DNA from: Clostridium acetobutylicum ATCC 824
GTDB taxonomy: Bacteria > Bacillota > Clostridia > Clostridiales > Clostridiaceae
DNA: 64,000 bases
Direction: 5' to 3'
Assembly (NCBI RefSeq): GCF_000008765.1
Contig: NC_003030.1
Location: forward strand, 2,762,001-2,826,000
Shown piece by piece: positions 41,064 to 51,050 of the stretch; positions within the stretch are counted from its first letter, which is position 1; every line of letters starts with the position of its first letter. The notes beneath the pieces are model-generated. The model did not search any database. It was not told where the DNA came from and saw nothing but the letters and a program-made list of their open reading frames with translations. A program made the translations under genes and the position numbers.

Positions 41064-41345
41064 ATGAATGGTACATTAACTATGATGACTGAAAAGGATT
41101 TAATTGAAGATATTTTATCTTCTGAAAAACAATTAATATCATCTTACAGTTCAGGAATTACAGAATCTTCTTGTAAAAATTTAAGAAATGTATTAGTCAA
41201 TAATCTTAAATGCAGCGAAGAAACACAGTACAGGGCTTTTGATACTATGAAACAAAAAGGTTGGTACCCTACTAAGGATGCTCAAGACAATGAAGTTCAA
41301 AAAGTAAAAGATGATGTTTATAATCTATCAAAGAATATAAAATAA
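41064..41345 (+). CDS. Spore coat protein, CotF family
   Basis: 93 residues behind GGAGG. Pattern: MTEKDLIEDILSSEKQLISS near the N-terminus, LRNVLVNNLKCSEETQYRAF in the middle and MKQKGWYPTKDA, all typical of CotF-type proteins, which form helical bundles in the spore coat. Second gene of a two-gene unit. A sigma-E or sigma-K promoter would be expected upstream; I cannot place one confidently. Confidence 0.85.
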   Translation: MNGTLTMMTEKDLIEDILSSEKQLISSYSSGITESSCKNLRNVLVNNLKCSEETQYRAFDTMKQKGWYPTKDAQDNEVQKVKDDVYNLSKNIK

Positions 41346-41356
41346 TTTTATTTATA

Positions 41357-41396
41357 AATTGCTGTAGCAATAACTTACTACAGCAATTTTTTATTG
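41357..41396 (+). terminator. Terminator of the coat protein pair
   Basis: AAATTGCTGTAG/CTACAGCAATTT perfect 12-bp stem followed by TTTATT. Confidence 0.9.
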
Positions 41397-41619
41397 CACT
41401 TTATCTAAACATTTTATGTCTACCTATTAGAAACCGAGGAGATACAGAATTATCAAGTATAATATATGTAAATCGGTTAACAAAAACATTGAATTTTGTA
41501 CTTATTTAATATATAATCAAACTACAATGTGGAGTATTTTACAGCTTGTTACATAGAGTAAAGATATTTTACACAAATATAGTAAACTTATTATTAAAAT
41601 ATCACAAGGAGTGAACAAT

Positions 41620-42609
41620 ATGGGTAGAATAGTAACATTAGGAGAAATTATGCTTAGACTTTCACCACAAGGTTATAATAGATTTGTTCAAGCTAAGCAG
41701 TTCAATGCATTTTATGGAGGAAGCGAAGCAAATGTTGCAGTTTCACTTGCTGTTTTCGGTAAAGATGTTAGCTACACAACTAAGCTTCCCGACAACGCTA
41801 TAGCACAGTGTGCAATAAATGAATTAAGAAAGTACGGAGTAAACACAAAGGATATAGTTCGTGGTGGCGACAGAATTGGACTTTACTTTTGCGAAAATGG
41901 AGAATCTCAAAGACCTGCAAAATTAGTTTACGATAGAAAAGATTCTGCAATAGCTAAAGCTAAAAGAGAAGACTTCAATTGGGACAAAATATTTGATGGC
42001 GCAGACTGGTTCCACTTCTCAGGAATAACCCCAGCACTTTCAGATGAATGTGCAAAAATCACATTGGATGCGGTAAAAGCTGCTAAAGCAAAAGGCCTAA
42101 CAGTAAGTATAGATTTAAATTATAGAGAAAACTTATGGGATGCAGCTGCCTTCAGCAAAGCAATAAGAGAACTTTTACAATATTGTGATGTAGCTCTTGG
42201 AAGCATAGAGGAAGCTGAACTGGCTATTGGAGAAGGTGACGGTGATGATTGTAACACCGTATTAAAGAAGCTTGTAGAAAAATTCCAGCTTAAATACGCT
42301 ACTATTATATTACGAAACCGATTTACAGCCGAAGATGTGGATTGGACTGCTGTACTATATGATGGAAGTAAATTTTATAATGCAAAGAAATATGACATCC
42401 ATGTTGTAGATAACATAGGTGGAGGAGACGCTTTTGCAGCATCACTTATATATGCTATAACCTCAAATTTTTCAAATCAAGAAATTATAGAATTTGCAAC
42501 AGCAGGTTCATGTTTAAAATACAGTATGAATGGCGATGTTAACCTTTCAACAGTAGATGAAATTATAAAACTTATGAATGGTGACGGTTCAGGGAAAGTA
42601 AGTAGATAA
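41620..42609 (+). CDS. PfkB-family sugar kinase (2-keto-3-deoxygluconate kinase-like)
   Basis: 329 residues from ATG 41620, 8 nt after AAGGAG. N-terminal GEIMLRLSP with YGGSEANVAVSLA (about 28-40) and C-terminal anion-hole/catalytic motif DNIGGGDAFAASL (about 266-278), with Asp as base. These features fit the KdgK branch of the ribokinase family; fructokinase or 5-dehydro-2-deoxygluconokinase activity is possible. No aldolase gene adjoins it, so the pathway is not fixed. Confidence 0.88.
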   Translation: MGRIVTLGEIMLRLSPQGYNRFVQAKQFNAFYGGSEANVAVSLAVFGKDVSYTTKLPDNAIAQCAINELRKYGVNTKDIVRGGDRIGLYFCENGESQRPAKLVYDRKDSAIAKAKREDFNWDKIFDGADWFHFSGITPALSDECAKITLDAVKAAKAKGLTVSIDLNYRENLWDAAAFSKAIRELLQYCDVALGSIEEAELAIGEGDGDDCNTVLKKLVEKFQLKYATIILRNRFTAEDVDWTAVLYDGSKFYNAKKYDIHVVDNIGGGDAFAASLIYAITSNFSNQEIIEFATAGSCLKYSMNGDVNLSTVDEIIKLMNGDGSGKVSR

Positions 42610-42626
42610 TCACCTTATATAAATTT

Positions 42627-42664
42627 ATGGCAGCAATTATTTTTCATAAAAGCTGCCTTTTTCC
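42627..42664 (+). terminator. Terminator after the sugar kinase
   Basis: GGCAGC/GCTGCC stem followed by TTTTTCC; close to the end of the convergent GH65 gene. Confidence 0.8.
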
Positions 42665-44938
42665 TTATTTATGAATAACAGTTTTTCCTCCTTCAAGGTT
42701 ATATGTCTTACCTTTAATTATTATATTTATAGCGTTTTCGCCTTCATTTTTAACTTCAATAAAATTTTTATCTACTTTCACCTTTATTAACTTCTCTCTA
42801 AACATTACATTAAAAGAAAAACCTCTCCAATTATCTGGCACTATAGGATCTAAGAAAATTAAATCTTTCCTAATATAAAAACCCCCAAAACCTTGAACCA
42901 CTGCCATCCAAGTGCCAGCCATGCTTGTAATATGGCACCCATCATTAGTATCATTGTTATAGTTATCTAAATCCAATCTAGCTGTCCTAAGATAAAGCTC
43001 ATATGCTTTGTCTATTTTTTTCAATTTGCAGGCTAAAATAGAATGTATACAAGGAGAAAGAGATGATTCATGCACAGTCTTAGGTTCATAAAATTCAAAA
43101 TTTCTTCTTATTGTATCTATATCATATAAATGTTGAAAAAAGTATAGACCTTGAAGTACATCTGCCTGCTTTATAAAACAGGATCTTAAAATTCTATCCC
43201 AAGACCATTTTTGATTAATAGGCAATTCTTCTTTAGGTATATCTTTTACCGTTAGCTGCTCCTTATCTAAGTAACCATCTTGCTGCAAAAATATACCCAA
43301 GTTTTTATCAATTGGATAATACATGTTTTCTACAATATGCTTCCACTTATTCACTTCTTTTTCTTTAACCTTTAAAGCACTATAACTTTTAAACTCCTCT
43401 AATATTTCAATTGTATATTCCAAAGTCCACGCCGCAATTCTATTTGTGTACCAATTATTATTTACGTTATTTTCATATTCATTTGGCCCCGTTACTCCCA
43501 AAATAACATATTTATTCTTATCACAAGAAAAATTAACTCTCTCCTCCCAAAATCTTGATAGCTCAACCAACACCTCTATACCATATCTCTTTAAATATTC
43601 TTTATCTCCTGTATAATTTACATAATTATATATTGCATAAGCTATTGCTCCATTCCTATGAATTTCCTCAAAGGTAATCTCCCATTCATTATGGCACTCC
43701 TCTCCATTCATGGTAACCATGGGATAAAGTGCTCCTTTTTTTAAACCTATCTTTTTAGCATTTTCCTTTGCTTTTTCAAGTTGATTATATCTATACAACA
43801 AAAGATTACGTGCAACCTCTTTTCCTTGTGTTGCTAAATAAAAAGGTAGACAATAAGCTTCAGTATCCCAATAAGTACCCCCTCCATACTTTTCTCCAGT
43901 AAAGCCTTTTGGTCCAATATTAAGCCTTGAATCTTCTCCAGTATAGGTTTGATTCAATTGAAATATATTATACCTTATAGCCTGCTGAGCCTCTAAGTCA
44001 TCCTCTATTACTATATCGCTTTTTTCCCACTTATTTATCCAAGCTTTGGCCTGTTCATAAAGAAGGCTATCAAAACCTTTTTTTACTGCACTGTCTAATA
44101 TCTCTTTTCCCTTATTTATAAGTTCTTCTATTTTAAAATCTCTTGAAGTGACATTTGAAACATATTTGAAAAGTGATACCTCCTCTTCTTCTTTAAGCCA
44201 TAACTTAATCTTGCTTCCAACAAATTTCTCTTTCGAAGCCTCCTTATATCTTAGTTTGTGTTTTTTACTTTCACTTACAATATAATATTTCATACAAGAA
44301 CAAAGATAAAAATCTAGCTTTTTAGTTTTTATTAAAAGATGTGCTTCATTCTTTCTTATCCCTTTTGAAACTTCACTCCAAAACTTCTCCCCATAATTAG
44401 CATCTGCATTTCTTACATCTCCATCAAGATACGGAAAGAAACTTATTTCACCACTAAAATTGAGAGGTGTTATGGAATACTTTATAGCTCCAATTTCTTT
44501 ACTTACTATACTTACAAATCTTTTAGTCTCAAGTTTTATCCTTTCACCATCTTTAAACGTTGCAATTACCTGCCTATAAAGATAGCCTTCCCTCATATTA
44601 AGAACTCTTTTAAAACTCTCAATTTTACATCTTGAAATATCAAAACATTTTCCATTAACGTTTACCTTAATACCAATCCAATTAGTAGAATTAAGCACCT
44701 TTGCAAAATACTTTGGATACCCATTTTTCCACCACCCAACTCTCGTTCTATCAGGATAGTATATTCCGGCCATATAAGTACCTTTAAGAGTTAATCCACT
44801 ATAATCCTCTTCAAAATTTCCTCTTTGCCCCATATACCCATTGCCAATACTAAATATACTCTCACTTATCTTGTTTTTTTCCTCCATAAAATTATCCTCA
44901 ACAATATTCCACGCGTCCACCTTAAAATACTTTTTCAA
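42665..44938 (-). CDS. GH65 glycoside phosphorylase (maltose phosphorylase-like)
   Basis: 757 residues, the usual GH65 length. N-terminal beta-sandwich with SIGNGYMGQRGNFEE (about 30-44), then the (alpha/alpha)6 barrel with KGFTGEKYGGGTYWDTEAYC and the catalytic acid in TGPNEYENNVNNNWYTN. Phosphate-binding and maltose-phosphorylase-type residues appear in KQADVLQGLYF and HESSLSP. It would phosphorolyse maltose (or a related disaccharide) to glucose and beta-glucose 1-phosphate in the cytosol. The start is TTG 44938 after GGTG. Divergent from a GH13 enzyme, which supports maltodextrin use. Confidence 0.9.
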   Translation of the reverse strand: MKKYFKVDAWNIVEDNFMEEKNKISESIFSIGNGYMGQRGNFEEDYSGLTLKGTYMAGIYYPDRTRVGWWKNGYPKYFAKVLNSTNWIGIKVNVNGKCFDISRCKIESFKRVLNMREGYLYRQVIATFKDGERIKLETKRFVSIVSKEIGAIKYSITPLNFSGEISFFPYLDGDVRNADANYGEKFWSEVSKGIRKNEAHLLIKTKKLDFYLCSCMKYYIVSESKKHKLRYKEASKEKFVGSKIKLWLKEEEEVSLFKYVSNVTSRDFKIEELINKGKEILDSAVKKGFDSLLYEQAKAWINKWEKSDIVIEDDLEAQQAIRYNIFQLNQTYTGEDSRLNIGPKGFTGEKYGGGTYWDTEAYCLPFYLATQGKEVARNLLLYRYNQLEKAKENAKKIGLKKGALYPMVTMNGEECHNEWEITFEEIHRNGAIAYAIYNYVNYTGDKEYLKRYGIEVLVELSRFWEERVNFSCDKNKYVILGVTGPNEYENNVNNNWYTNRIAAWTLEYTIEILEEFKSYSALKVKEKEVNKWKHIVENMYYPIDKNLGIFLQQDGYLDKEQLTVKDIPKEELPINQKWSWDRILRSCFIKQADVLQGLYFFQHLYDIDTIRRNFEFYEPKTVHESSLSPCIHSILACKLKKIDKAYELYLRTARLDLDNYNNDTNDGCHITSMAGTWMAVVQGFGGFYIRKDLIFLDPIVPDNWRGFSFNVMFREKLIKVKVDKNFIEVKNEGENAINIIIKGKTYNLEGGKTVIHK

Positions 44939-45122
44939 ATAAATTCACCAACTTAAATCTCCGATCACTTTCATTATATTAATACAGTTATTTTTATAAA
45001 AGAATTACTATTATTATAAATTTTCTTTTTAACATAAGCTCTGCATATATATATATTAATACTATAGGGTCTTGCTATAAAGACTGTACATTAAACTTCA
45101 CCTATATTTAAGGAGGTTAATT

Positions 45123-46478
45123 ATGCCTTGGTTTAAAAAAGCAATTTTTTATCACATCTATCCTCTTGGTTTATGCGGAGCACCTTTAAGTAATGACTTC
45201 ACTTCTAAACCAATACCAAGACTTAAGGAGATAGAAAACTGGATACCTTATTTAAAATCATTAGGAATAACTGCTTTATATCTTGGACCTGTTTTTGAAT
45301 CCACATCTCATGGTTATGATACAGCAGATTACTATACAGTAGATAGAAGACTCGGGACAAATGACACTTTAAAAAAACTTATAAATAAGCTTCATAAAAA
45401 TGGCATCAAGGTAGTTTTAGATGGTGTATTCAATCATGTTGGAAGGAACTTCCCCCAATTTATGGATTTGATTATAAATAAGCAAACTTCCAGCTTTGCT
45501 ACTTGGTTTTCTGGTGTTGATTTTAACAGTAAAAGTCCTTATAATGATGATTTTTCCTACGATACCTGGAATGGTTGTTATGATTTAGTCAAACTAAACT
45601 TTAACAATAATGAGGTGAAAAGTTTTATTTTAAATGCAATAAACTTTTGGATAAGTGAATTCAAGATAGATGGTATCCGCCTTGATGCTGCTGACTGCAT
45701 AGATATAAACTTTCTAAGAGAAATATCCAACTTCTCAAAAAGCATATCAGATGATTTCTTCCTTTTAGGGGAAATTATATTTGGTGATTATACACGCTTT
45801 GCAAGTAAAAATATATTGGACTCTGTTACCAACTACGAGTGTTACAAGGGACTCTATTCAAGTCATAATTCATTAAATTACTTTGAGATAGCTTACTCTT
45901 TAAATAGACAATTTGGCGATGGCGGTATATATAAAAATATTCCATTATACAATTTTGTTGATAATCATGATGTTAACCGTATTGCCAGCACTTTAATTGA
46001 TGCAGCTAATATTTATCCTATATATACTATTTTGTTTACAATACCTGGTATCCCATCAATTTATTACGGAAGTGATTTTGGTATAACTGGTGTAAAACAA
46101 AATAACTCTGATAAGTATTTAAGACCTAGACTAAAAATTAATGAATTAAAAAACTCTAAAGAAAACAAACCTTTGAATAATTTTATAAAAAAGCTTTGCC
46201 ATATTCGAATAAATTCTGAAGCATTAACAGAAGGTTTATACAAACAACTTTTCATTTCAAATAAACTATTTGCTTTTTTAAGATATACCGATAGTGAAAA
46301 AATAATAGTAGCTTTAAATTGTTCTAAAGAATGTTCTCAAATAGAGTTCTCAAATGATATGAATGCTACTTCTTTATTTGATCTTATAGAGAAAAAAAGC
46401 TTAAAGCTAGAACCTAATGGAACTATAAGTATAACCTTACAGGAAAACCAAGCAAGAATATTTAAAGTAAGTTTCTAA
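45123..46478 (+). CDS. GH13 alpha-amylase family enzyme
   Basis: 451 residues, compact. GH13 motifs: VVLDGVFNHVG (region I), FKIDGIRLDAADC (region II, nucleophile Asp), FLLGEIIFGDY (region III, Glu) and FVDNHDVNRI (region IV). No signal peptide. AGGAGG precedes ATG 45123. Divergent partner of the GH65 phosphorylase, so it probably shortens or trims imported maltodextrins (maltogenic amylase or glucosidase). Exact specificity is not readable. Confidence 0.9.
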   Translation: MPWFKKAIFYHIYPLGLCGAPLSNDFTSKPIPRLKEIENWIPYLKSLGITALYLGPVFESTSHGYDTADYYTVDRRLGTNDTLKKLINKLHKNGIKVVLDGVFNHVGRNFPQFMDLIINKQTSSFATWFSGVDFNSKSPYNDDFSYDTWNGCYDLVKLNFNNNEVKSFILNAINFWISEFKIDGIRLDAADCIDINFLREISNFSKSISDDFFLLGEIIFGDYTRFASKNILDSVTNYECYKGLYSSHNSLNYFEIAYSLNRQFGDGGIYKNIPLYNFVDNHDVNRIASTLIDAANIYPIYTILFTIPGIPSIYYGSDFGITGVKQNNSDKYLRPRLKINELKNSKENKPLNNFIKKLCHIRINSEALTEGLYKQLFISNKLFAFLRYTDSEKIIVALNCSKECSQIEFSNDMNATSLFDLIEKKSLKLEPNGTISITLQENQARIFKVSF

Positions 46479-46657
46479 ACTAGTTTATTTATTTTAATTT
46501 TTGTTTATAATTAAATATAGAGATCTTAGTTTACCTAATAACTTATTTATGTATGAAAATAATTAAAATTTCAATATTTTGAAATATACATGAGTTAAGT
46601 TTAACATATAGGGTTCTTAAAGTATCCTATATGTATTTTAGTTTTAAGGAGCATAAT

Positions 46658-48802
46658 ATGGACAAGAACATATTTAATATATTAAAGAAGTACTTCGGAT
46701 ATTCATCTTTTAGAAGAGGACAAGAAAACATAATACAAAGTATATTAGATGGGAATGACACCTTTGCTATTATGCCAACTGGTGGAGGTAAGTCCATCTG
46801 TTATCAGGTACCTGCACTTTATATGAAAGGACTAACAATTGTTATAACTCCTCTAATTTCCCTTATGAAGGACCAGGTTGACACCTTAAGAGAAAATGGA
46901 GTTAATGCAAGCTATATAAATAGTACCTTATCATCTAAAGAAACAAATGACATCTTAATGTCAGCACTTTCAGGACATTTAAAAATTTTGTATGTGGCCC
47001 CTGAAAGATTAGAGCAGGACTATTTTAGAAATGCAATTAAAGATTTAACTATATCAATGGTTGCTATAGACGAGGCTCATTGTGTATCTCAATGGGGTCA
47101 TGATTTTAGAGTTAGTTATAAAAGAATTGTACCATTTATAAATATATTTGATAAAAGGCCTATTGTTGCAGCTTTCACTGCTACTGCAACAGATGAGGTA
47201 AAGAAAGATATAATAAATTTACTTGAGCTTAAAGAGCCAAATTGTTTTATTACTGGTTTTGATAGAGATAACTTATTCTTCTCAATAGTAAAAAATGAGA
47301 ATAAATTTGATTTTATAACAAAATATCTTTCAAAACACAAGGAACTTTCAGGAATAATATATGCTGCGACTAGAAAAGAGGTTGATTCCCTTCATCAAAA
47401 GCTTATAAGTCAAGGATATTCTGTAGGGAAATATCATGCTGGCATGGGTGATAAGGAAAGAAGCGAAAGCCAAGACCTTTTTCTTTATGATGAAACAAAA
47501 TTAATGATAGCCACAAATGCATTTGGAATGGGTATAGATAAATCAAATGTTCGTTTTGTAATACATTATAATATGCCAAAAAACTTAGAATCTTATTATC
47601 AAGAAGCCGGTCGTGCAGGTAGAGACGGTGAAAAAAGTGAATGTATAATCCTATTTAGTGGTCAAGATATACAAATACAAAAATTCTTAATAAAACAAAG
47701 TATACCTTCCTTTGATAGACAAAGAATAGAATTAAAAAAGCTAAATGATATGATTAACTACTGCATGACTACCTCCTGTCTTAGAAAATATATTTTAAAC
47801 TATTTTGGAGAAAACTACGAAGTAGAAAACTGTGATAATTGTATAAATTGTACTGGCAATGTAGAAATAGTAGATATAACATTGGAAGCTCAAAAGATTA
47901 TTTCCTGCATTTACAGAATGGGACAAAACTTTGGCGTAACTATGATCGCCGAGGTTCTAAAAGGCTCTAAAAATAGTAAGGTTTTGAGATTTAACTTTGA
48001 TAAATTATCTACTTATGGAATAATGAAAGATTGTACGCTAAAACAAATTACTAATTTAATAAATACACTCATAGCTGATGGCTATTTGTACCTTTCAGAT
48101 AGTGAATATGCTACAGTGAAAATGTCTCAAAAAAGCATAGAAGTGCTTAAGGGATACAAAAAAGTAGTGCAAAAAATCCATATTGTAGAAGAACTTTCAT
48201 TAAGTACTGACAATACTTTATTTGAAATTTTAAAGGCTTTAAGATTAGAAATAGCGCGAAGAGAAAATGTTCCTCCTTACATAATTTTTTCTGATTCTGT
48301 ATTAAGCGAAATGTGTAAATATTACCCTAAGGATAAGAATTCTATGCTTCAAATCAAAGGTGTTGGAGAAATAAAATACAACAAATACGGCGAAATATTT
48401 GAAGAGAAGATAAGAGAATACATTAAAGAAACAAATTTAACTCCAGAGGATAATAATAAAGGAACTCTTAAAGTGCCCGAACTCCTTTCTAAAAAGATAC
48501 CTACACATATTGAAACTTTTAACTTATACAAAAAGGGAATTACAATAGCCGATATGGCTAAAATAAGGAATTTATCAATTCCAACAATACAAGAACATAT
48601 TTTAAAGTGCGCAAATGAAGGTCTTAATGTAAATTTAGATGCCTACATACCAGCTGAATACAAAGATTTAATATATGAAAAAATAAGAATTCTTGGTACC
48701 TCTAAATTAAGACCTATAAAGGATGCACTGCCAGATGATGTTGATTACATGGCAATAAAAGCTGCTATTTGTAAATATACTTCTAAAAATAAAGCAATAT
48801 AG
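46658..48802 (+). CDS. recQ: RecQ-type ATP-dependent DNA helicase
   Basis: 714 residues from ATG 46658, 6 nt after AAGGAG; the longer frame starts nine codons earlier without a site. Motifs: FRRGQENIIQ, Walker A MPTGGGKSICYQ, DEAHCVSQWGHDFR, TATATDEV, and YYQEAGRAGRDG. The RecQ-C zinc site is in CLRKY...CDNCINC (about 370-402), followed by winged helix, HRDC (about 520-590) and an extra C-terminal helix-turn-helix-like tail (about 610-714). It unwinds branched DNA in repair. Confidence 0.95.
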   Translation: MDKNIFNILKKYFGYSSFRRGQENIIQSILDGNDTFAIMPTGGGKSICYQVPALYMKGLTIVITPLISLMKDQVDTLRENGVNASYINSTLSSKETNDILMSALSGHLKILYVAPERLEQDYFRNAIKDLTISMVAIDEAHCVSQWGHDFRVSYKRIVPFINIFDKRPIVAAFTATATDEVKKDIINLLELKEPNCFITGFDRDNLFFSIVKNENKFDFITKYLSKHKELSGIIYAATRKEVDSLHQKLISQGYSVGKYHAGMGDKERSESQDLFLYDETKLMIATNAFGMGIDKSNVRFVIHYNMPKNLESYYQEAGRAGRDGEKSECIILFSGQDIQIQKFLIKQSIPSFDRQRIELKKLNDMINYCMTTSCLRKYILNYFGENYEVENCDNCINCTGNVEIVDITLEAQKIISCIYRMGQNFGVTMIAEVLKGSKNSKVLRFNFDKLSTYGIMKDCTLKQITNLINTLIADGYLYLSDSEYATVKMSQKSIEVLKGYKKVVQKIHIVEELSLSTDNTLFEILKALRLEIARRENVPPYIIFSDSVLSEMCKYYPKDKNSMLQIKGVGEIKYNKYGEIFEEKIREYIKETNLTPEDNNKGTLKVPELLSKKIPTHIETFNLYKKGITIADMAKIRNLSIPTIQEHILKCANEGLNVNLDAYIPAEYKDLIYEKIRILGTSKLRPIKDALPDDVDYMAIKAAICKYTSKNKAI

Positions 48803-48859
48803 AAAGATAAAAATAAAGTCTAGGAAGTAATGTTTCCTAGACTTCATTTTTATCTTTCT
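48801..48859. terminator. Long bidirectional terminator recQ/hydrolase
   Basis: AGAAAGATAAAAAT-AAGTCTAGGAA hairpin of about 25 bp, nearly perfect, between convergent genes; it overlaps the last codons of the hydrolase gene. Confidence 0.88.
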
Positions 48860-49665
48860 ATAAATTTCATAAGCTCACTGTTAAGCCTATCCTTTTCATC
48901 ATAAAATAATCCATGACCACTTTCTTCAAATCTTACAAGCTTGGAATTCTTTATGCCTCTTTTCTGTGCTTCAGCTAAAGGAAATAAACATACTTTATCA
49001 TGAATTCCATGAAGAATTAGTGTTGGAACTGTTATCTTTTTGAGGTCAGAAAACAACTCTTCCTCTCCAAGCCAAGTTTTTGCTACTTCAGCAGTAGCCC
49101 ATCCTGCTGCCTGAAGTCCTAAATTAAAAAACCAATCCGAAAAAGGCTCAGTTATATATTTATAAAAAAATGTATCACCAAATTGCCTTAACATTTTAGG
49201 TCTATCCTCATATGTGCCTTTAATAATATCCTCCACAGCATCTTTTGATAGCCCAAATGGAAAATAAGAGCGCTTAATAAGGCTAGGAGCTGCTGCCGCA
49301 AAAAGGGCTAACTTATTAACTCCATATTGCTTATGCCTTGCCATATACCTAATTGCAATAGCTCCACCTGTAGAATGTCCAGCTAAAGTAAAATTTCTTA
49401 AAGAAAGAGTTTCTACCACACATCTAACATCATCTGATAGTCTGTCATAATTGTAACCTGAATATGGCTTATCCGATTCACCAAATCCTCTTTGATCTAT
49501 ACCTATGCACCTATATCCTCTTTTAGGAAGCTGATCAAATTGATATTCAAATAACTTATGGCTTCCTGGCCAACCGTGCAAAAACAAAATTGTTTTATTT
49601 GCTCGCGGGTTAACATCCTCAATATAAAGTTTAACATCAGATTCTACTTTAATATAATATCCCAT
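48850..49665 (-). CDS. Alpha/beta hydrolase
   Basis: 271 residues. Oxyanion region FLHGWPGS (about 28-35), IDQRGFGESDKP, nucleophile Ser98 in AGHSTGG, and the catalytic His in FEESGHGLFYDE. Close in type to epoxide hydrolase, haloperoxidase or esterase-like members, but substrate cannot be inferred. It stands alone, convergent with recQ. Confidence 0.88.
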   Translation of the reverse strand: MGYYIKVESDVKLYIEDVNPRANKTILFLHGWPGSHKLFEYQFDQLPKRGYRCIGIDQRGFGESDKPYSGYNYDRLSDDVRCVVETLSLRNFTLAGHSTGGAIAIRYMARHKQYGVNKLALFAAAAPSLIKRSYFPFGLSKDAVEDIIKGTYEDRPKMLRQFGDTFFYKYITEPFSDWFFNLGLQAAGWATAEVAKTWLGEEELFSDLKKITVPTLILHGIHDKVCLFPLAEAQKRGIKNSKLVRFEESGHGLFYDEKDRLNSELMKFIER

Positions 49666-49910
49666 TTAACTTACCTCTATATTAAAATTTCTTCATTAAT
49701 TAGTTTATCCTTGTTATTTAAATGTGTGAATTTATATGTTTAAAAAAATAGTGCAGGATAATCAACTTTTAAGTTAAAAATCATACACTATTTTTAAATC
49801 TATTATTACTTTATGAAAATAATTTTTCTCCATTTTCTAAGCTATCCCCGCAAACTCACACATATTATATTTTTTCTTTGGGTAAAAGCATAAACTCATC
49901 TTTTGCAAAT

Positions 49911-50057
49911 CTATGCTGCCTTCTTTTTGCTTAAATCTTTATTCTTAATTTGTCCTATTCCATTTCTATTAGCATAACTTACAAGCTCTGGATCAAGAAA
50001 AAATCCTAACATCATCACACTATTCTTTAAAATATCTAAACTAAATAATTTTTTCAT
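49911..50057 (-). CDS. Small 48-aa ORF with strong ribosome binding site
   Basis: MKKLFSLDILKNSVMMLGFF, then LDPELVSYANRNGIGQIKNK, ending KDLSKKKAA. ATG 50057 has AGGAGG about 7 nt upstream, which makes translation likely. A hydrophobic stretch is followed by a basic tail. Family unknown; it could be a small peptide, a signalling pro-peptide or a membrane-associated protein. It is isolated in about 700 bp between the hydrolase and an amidase gene. The remaining sequence there (49666-49910, 50058-50374) shows no other gene, only a TAGTG/CACTA hairpin near 49746-49796. Confidence 0.6.
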   Translation of the reverse strand: MKKLFSLDILKNSVMMLGFFLDPELVSYANRNGIGQIKNKDLSKKKAA

Positions 50058-50374
50058 ATAATTACCTCCTGCTAACTTTTAGTCTTTATTGATTAATTTC
50101 CCTTACATGTTTATAATATACGATTTTAGTTTATAAATCAAAATGGAAATCGTTTTAACTTATGAATAAGCAGTTAACATTTTTAAAATAAAAAGTAAAT
50201 ATTTCAGTAAGTTATTGAAACATTCTATGAAAACGTATATAATATTTTGTTAAAAATTAAACATAATTATTATAATTTTAATAAATGCACTTATTTGTAT
50301 TTTTTCAGAAGAATATTACCACTTTTTCTTATAAATCATAATATATAATTGACAACACTTTTAAGGACTATGCT

Positions 50375-50908
50375 ATGTATTATATATTTCCCTTTCAAAG
50401 AGAAAATAAATATTCAAGAACATCTGCTGTAAAATATGCACTTACCTACGGATTAACCCCTAACCCAAATTATAGATATTTTCCTTTGATAAATGATAAA
50501 AGTGGAGACTGCGCAAATTTTATATCTCAGTGTTTATTTACAGGAAATGCACCAATGGATTTCAATAAAGTTCGCCCTTGGTGGTATAAAAAAGGGTTAA
50601 ATAGAGCCCTTGATACTTGGTCAATAAGTTGGTCGGTAGCTCACTCTTTATACTATTATCTAAGAGAAAATGCTGAAAAAAATTCTTCCTACACAAAAGG
50701 TATTGAAATCACAAATAAAAAAGAACTTGAAGTAGGTGATCTAATATTTTTCCAAGACAAAAAAGGGTTAATATTTCATTCAACCATTGTAACAAATTTT
50801 TCTAATGGTGAACCTCTTATTACCCAACATTCTCCTCAAGCAGTAAATATACCATATATAAAATCCTGGCCTGCCTTCAAGTATCATTACGTGAAAATTC
50901 GTATTTAA
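50375..50908 (+). CDS. Amidase_6-type putative amidase domain protein
   Basis: 177 residues matching the amidase_6 (NlpC-like) domain: SRTSAVKYALTYGL (about 14-27), GDCANFISQCL with catalytic Cys46, LEVGDLIFFQD and FHSTIVTNF with the catalytic His. These domains occur in spore and cell-wall proteins. No signal peptide is present, so it may act in the mother cell or forespore. AAGGA lies upstream of ATG 50375. A cre-like TGAAAACGTATATA (about 50227-50240) lies upstream but is weak. Confidence 0.88.
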   Translation: MYYIFPFQRENKYSRTSAVKYALTYGLTPNPNYRYFPLINDKSGDCANFISQCLFTGNAPMDFNKVRPWWYKKGLNRALDTWSISWSVAHSLYYYLRENAEKNSSYTKGIEITNKKELEVGDLIFFQDKKGLIFHSTIVTNFSNGEPLITQHSPQAVNIPYIKSWPAFKYHYVKIRI

Positions 50909-50927
50909 ATTTCTTTAACAAATAAAG

Positions 50928-50976
50928 TAGTGCACATAAAAAACATATGAGGTTACTCTATGCGCACTATTTTTAT
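50928..50976 (+). terminator. Terminator after the amidase gene
   Basis: AGTGCACATA/TATGCGCACT imperfect stem followed by ATTTTTATAC. Confidence 0.75.
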
Positions 50977-51050
50977 ACTAATATTTAATAATATGCAAAC
51001 AGAAGCATACAATTTTAAACCTTCTCTTTCTATCATCAAATTTACTGCAT

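Noticed and set aside
40422-41345. STAS-like gene and coat genes as one operon
   Set aside because: A strong terminator at 40719-40750 separates them.
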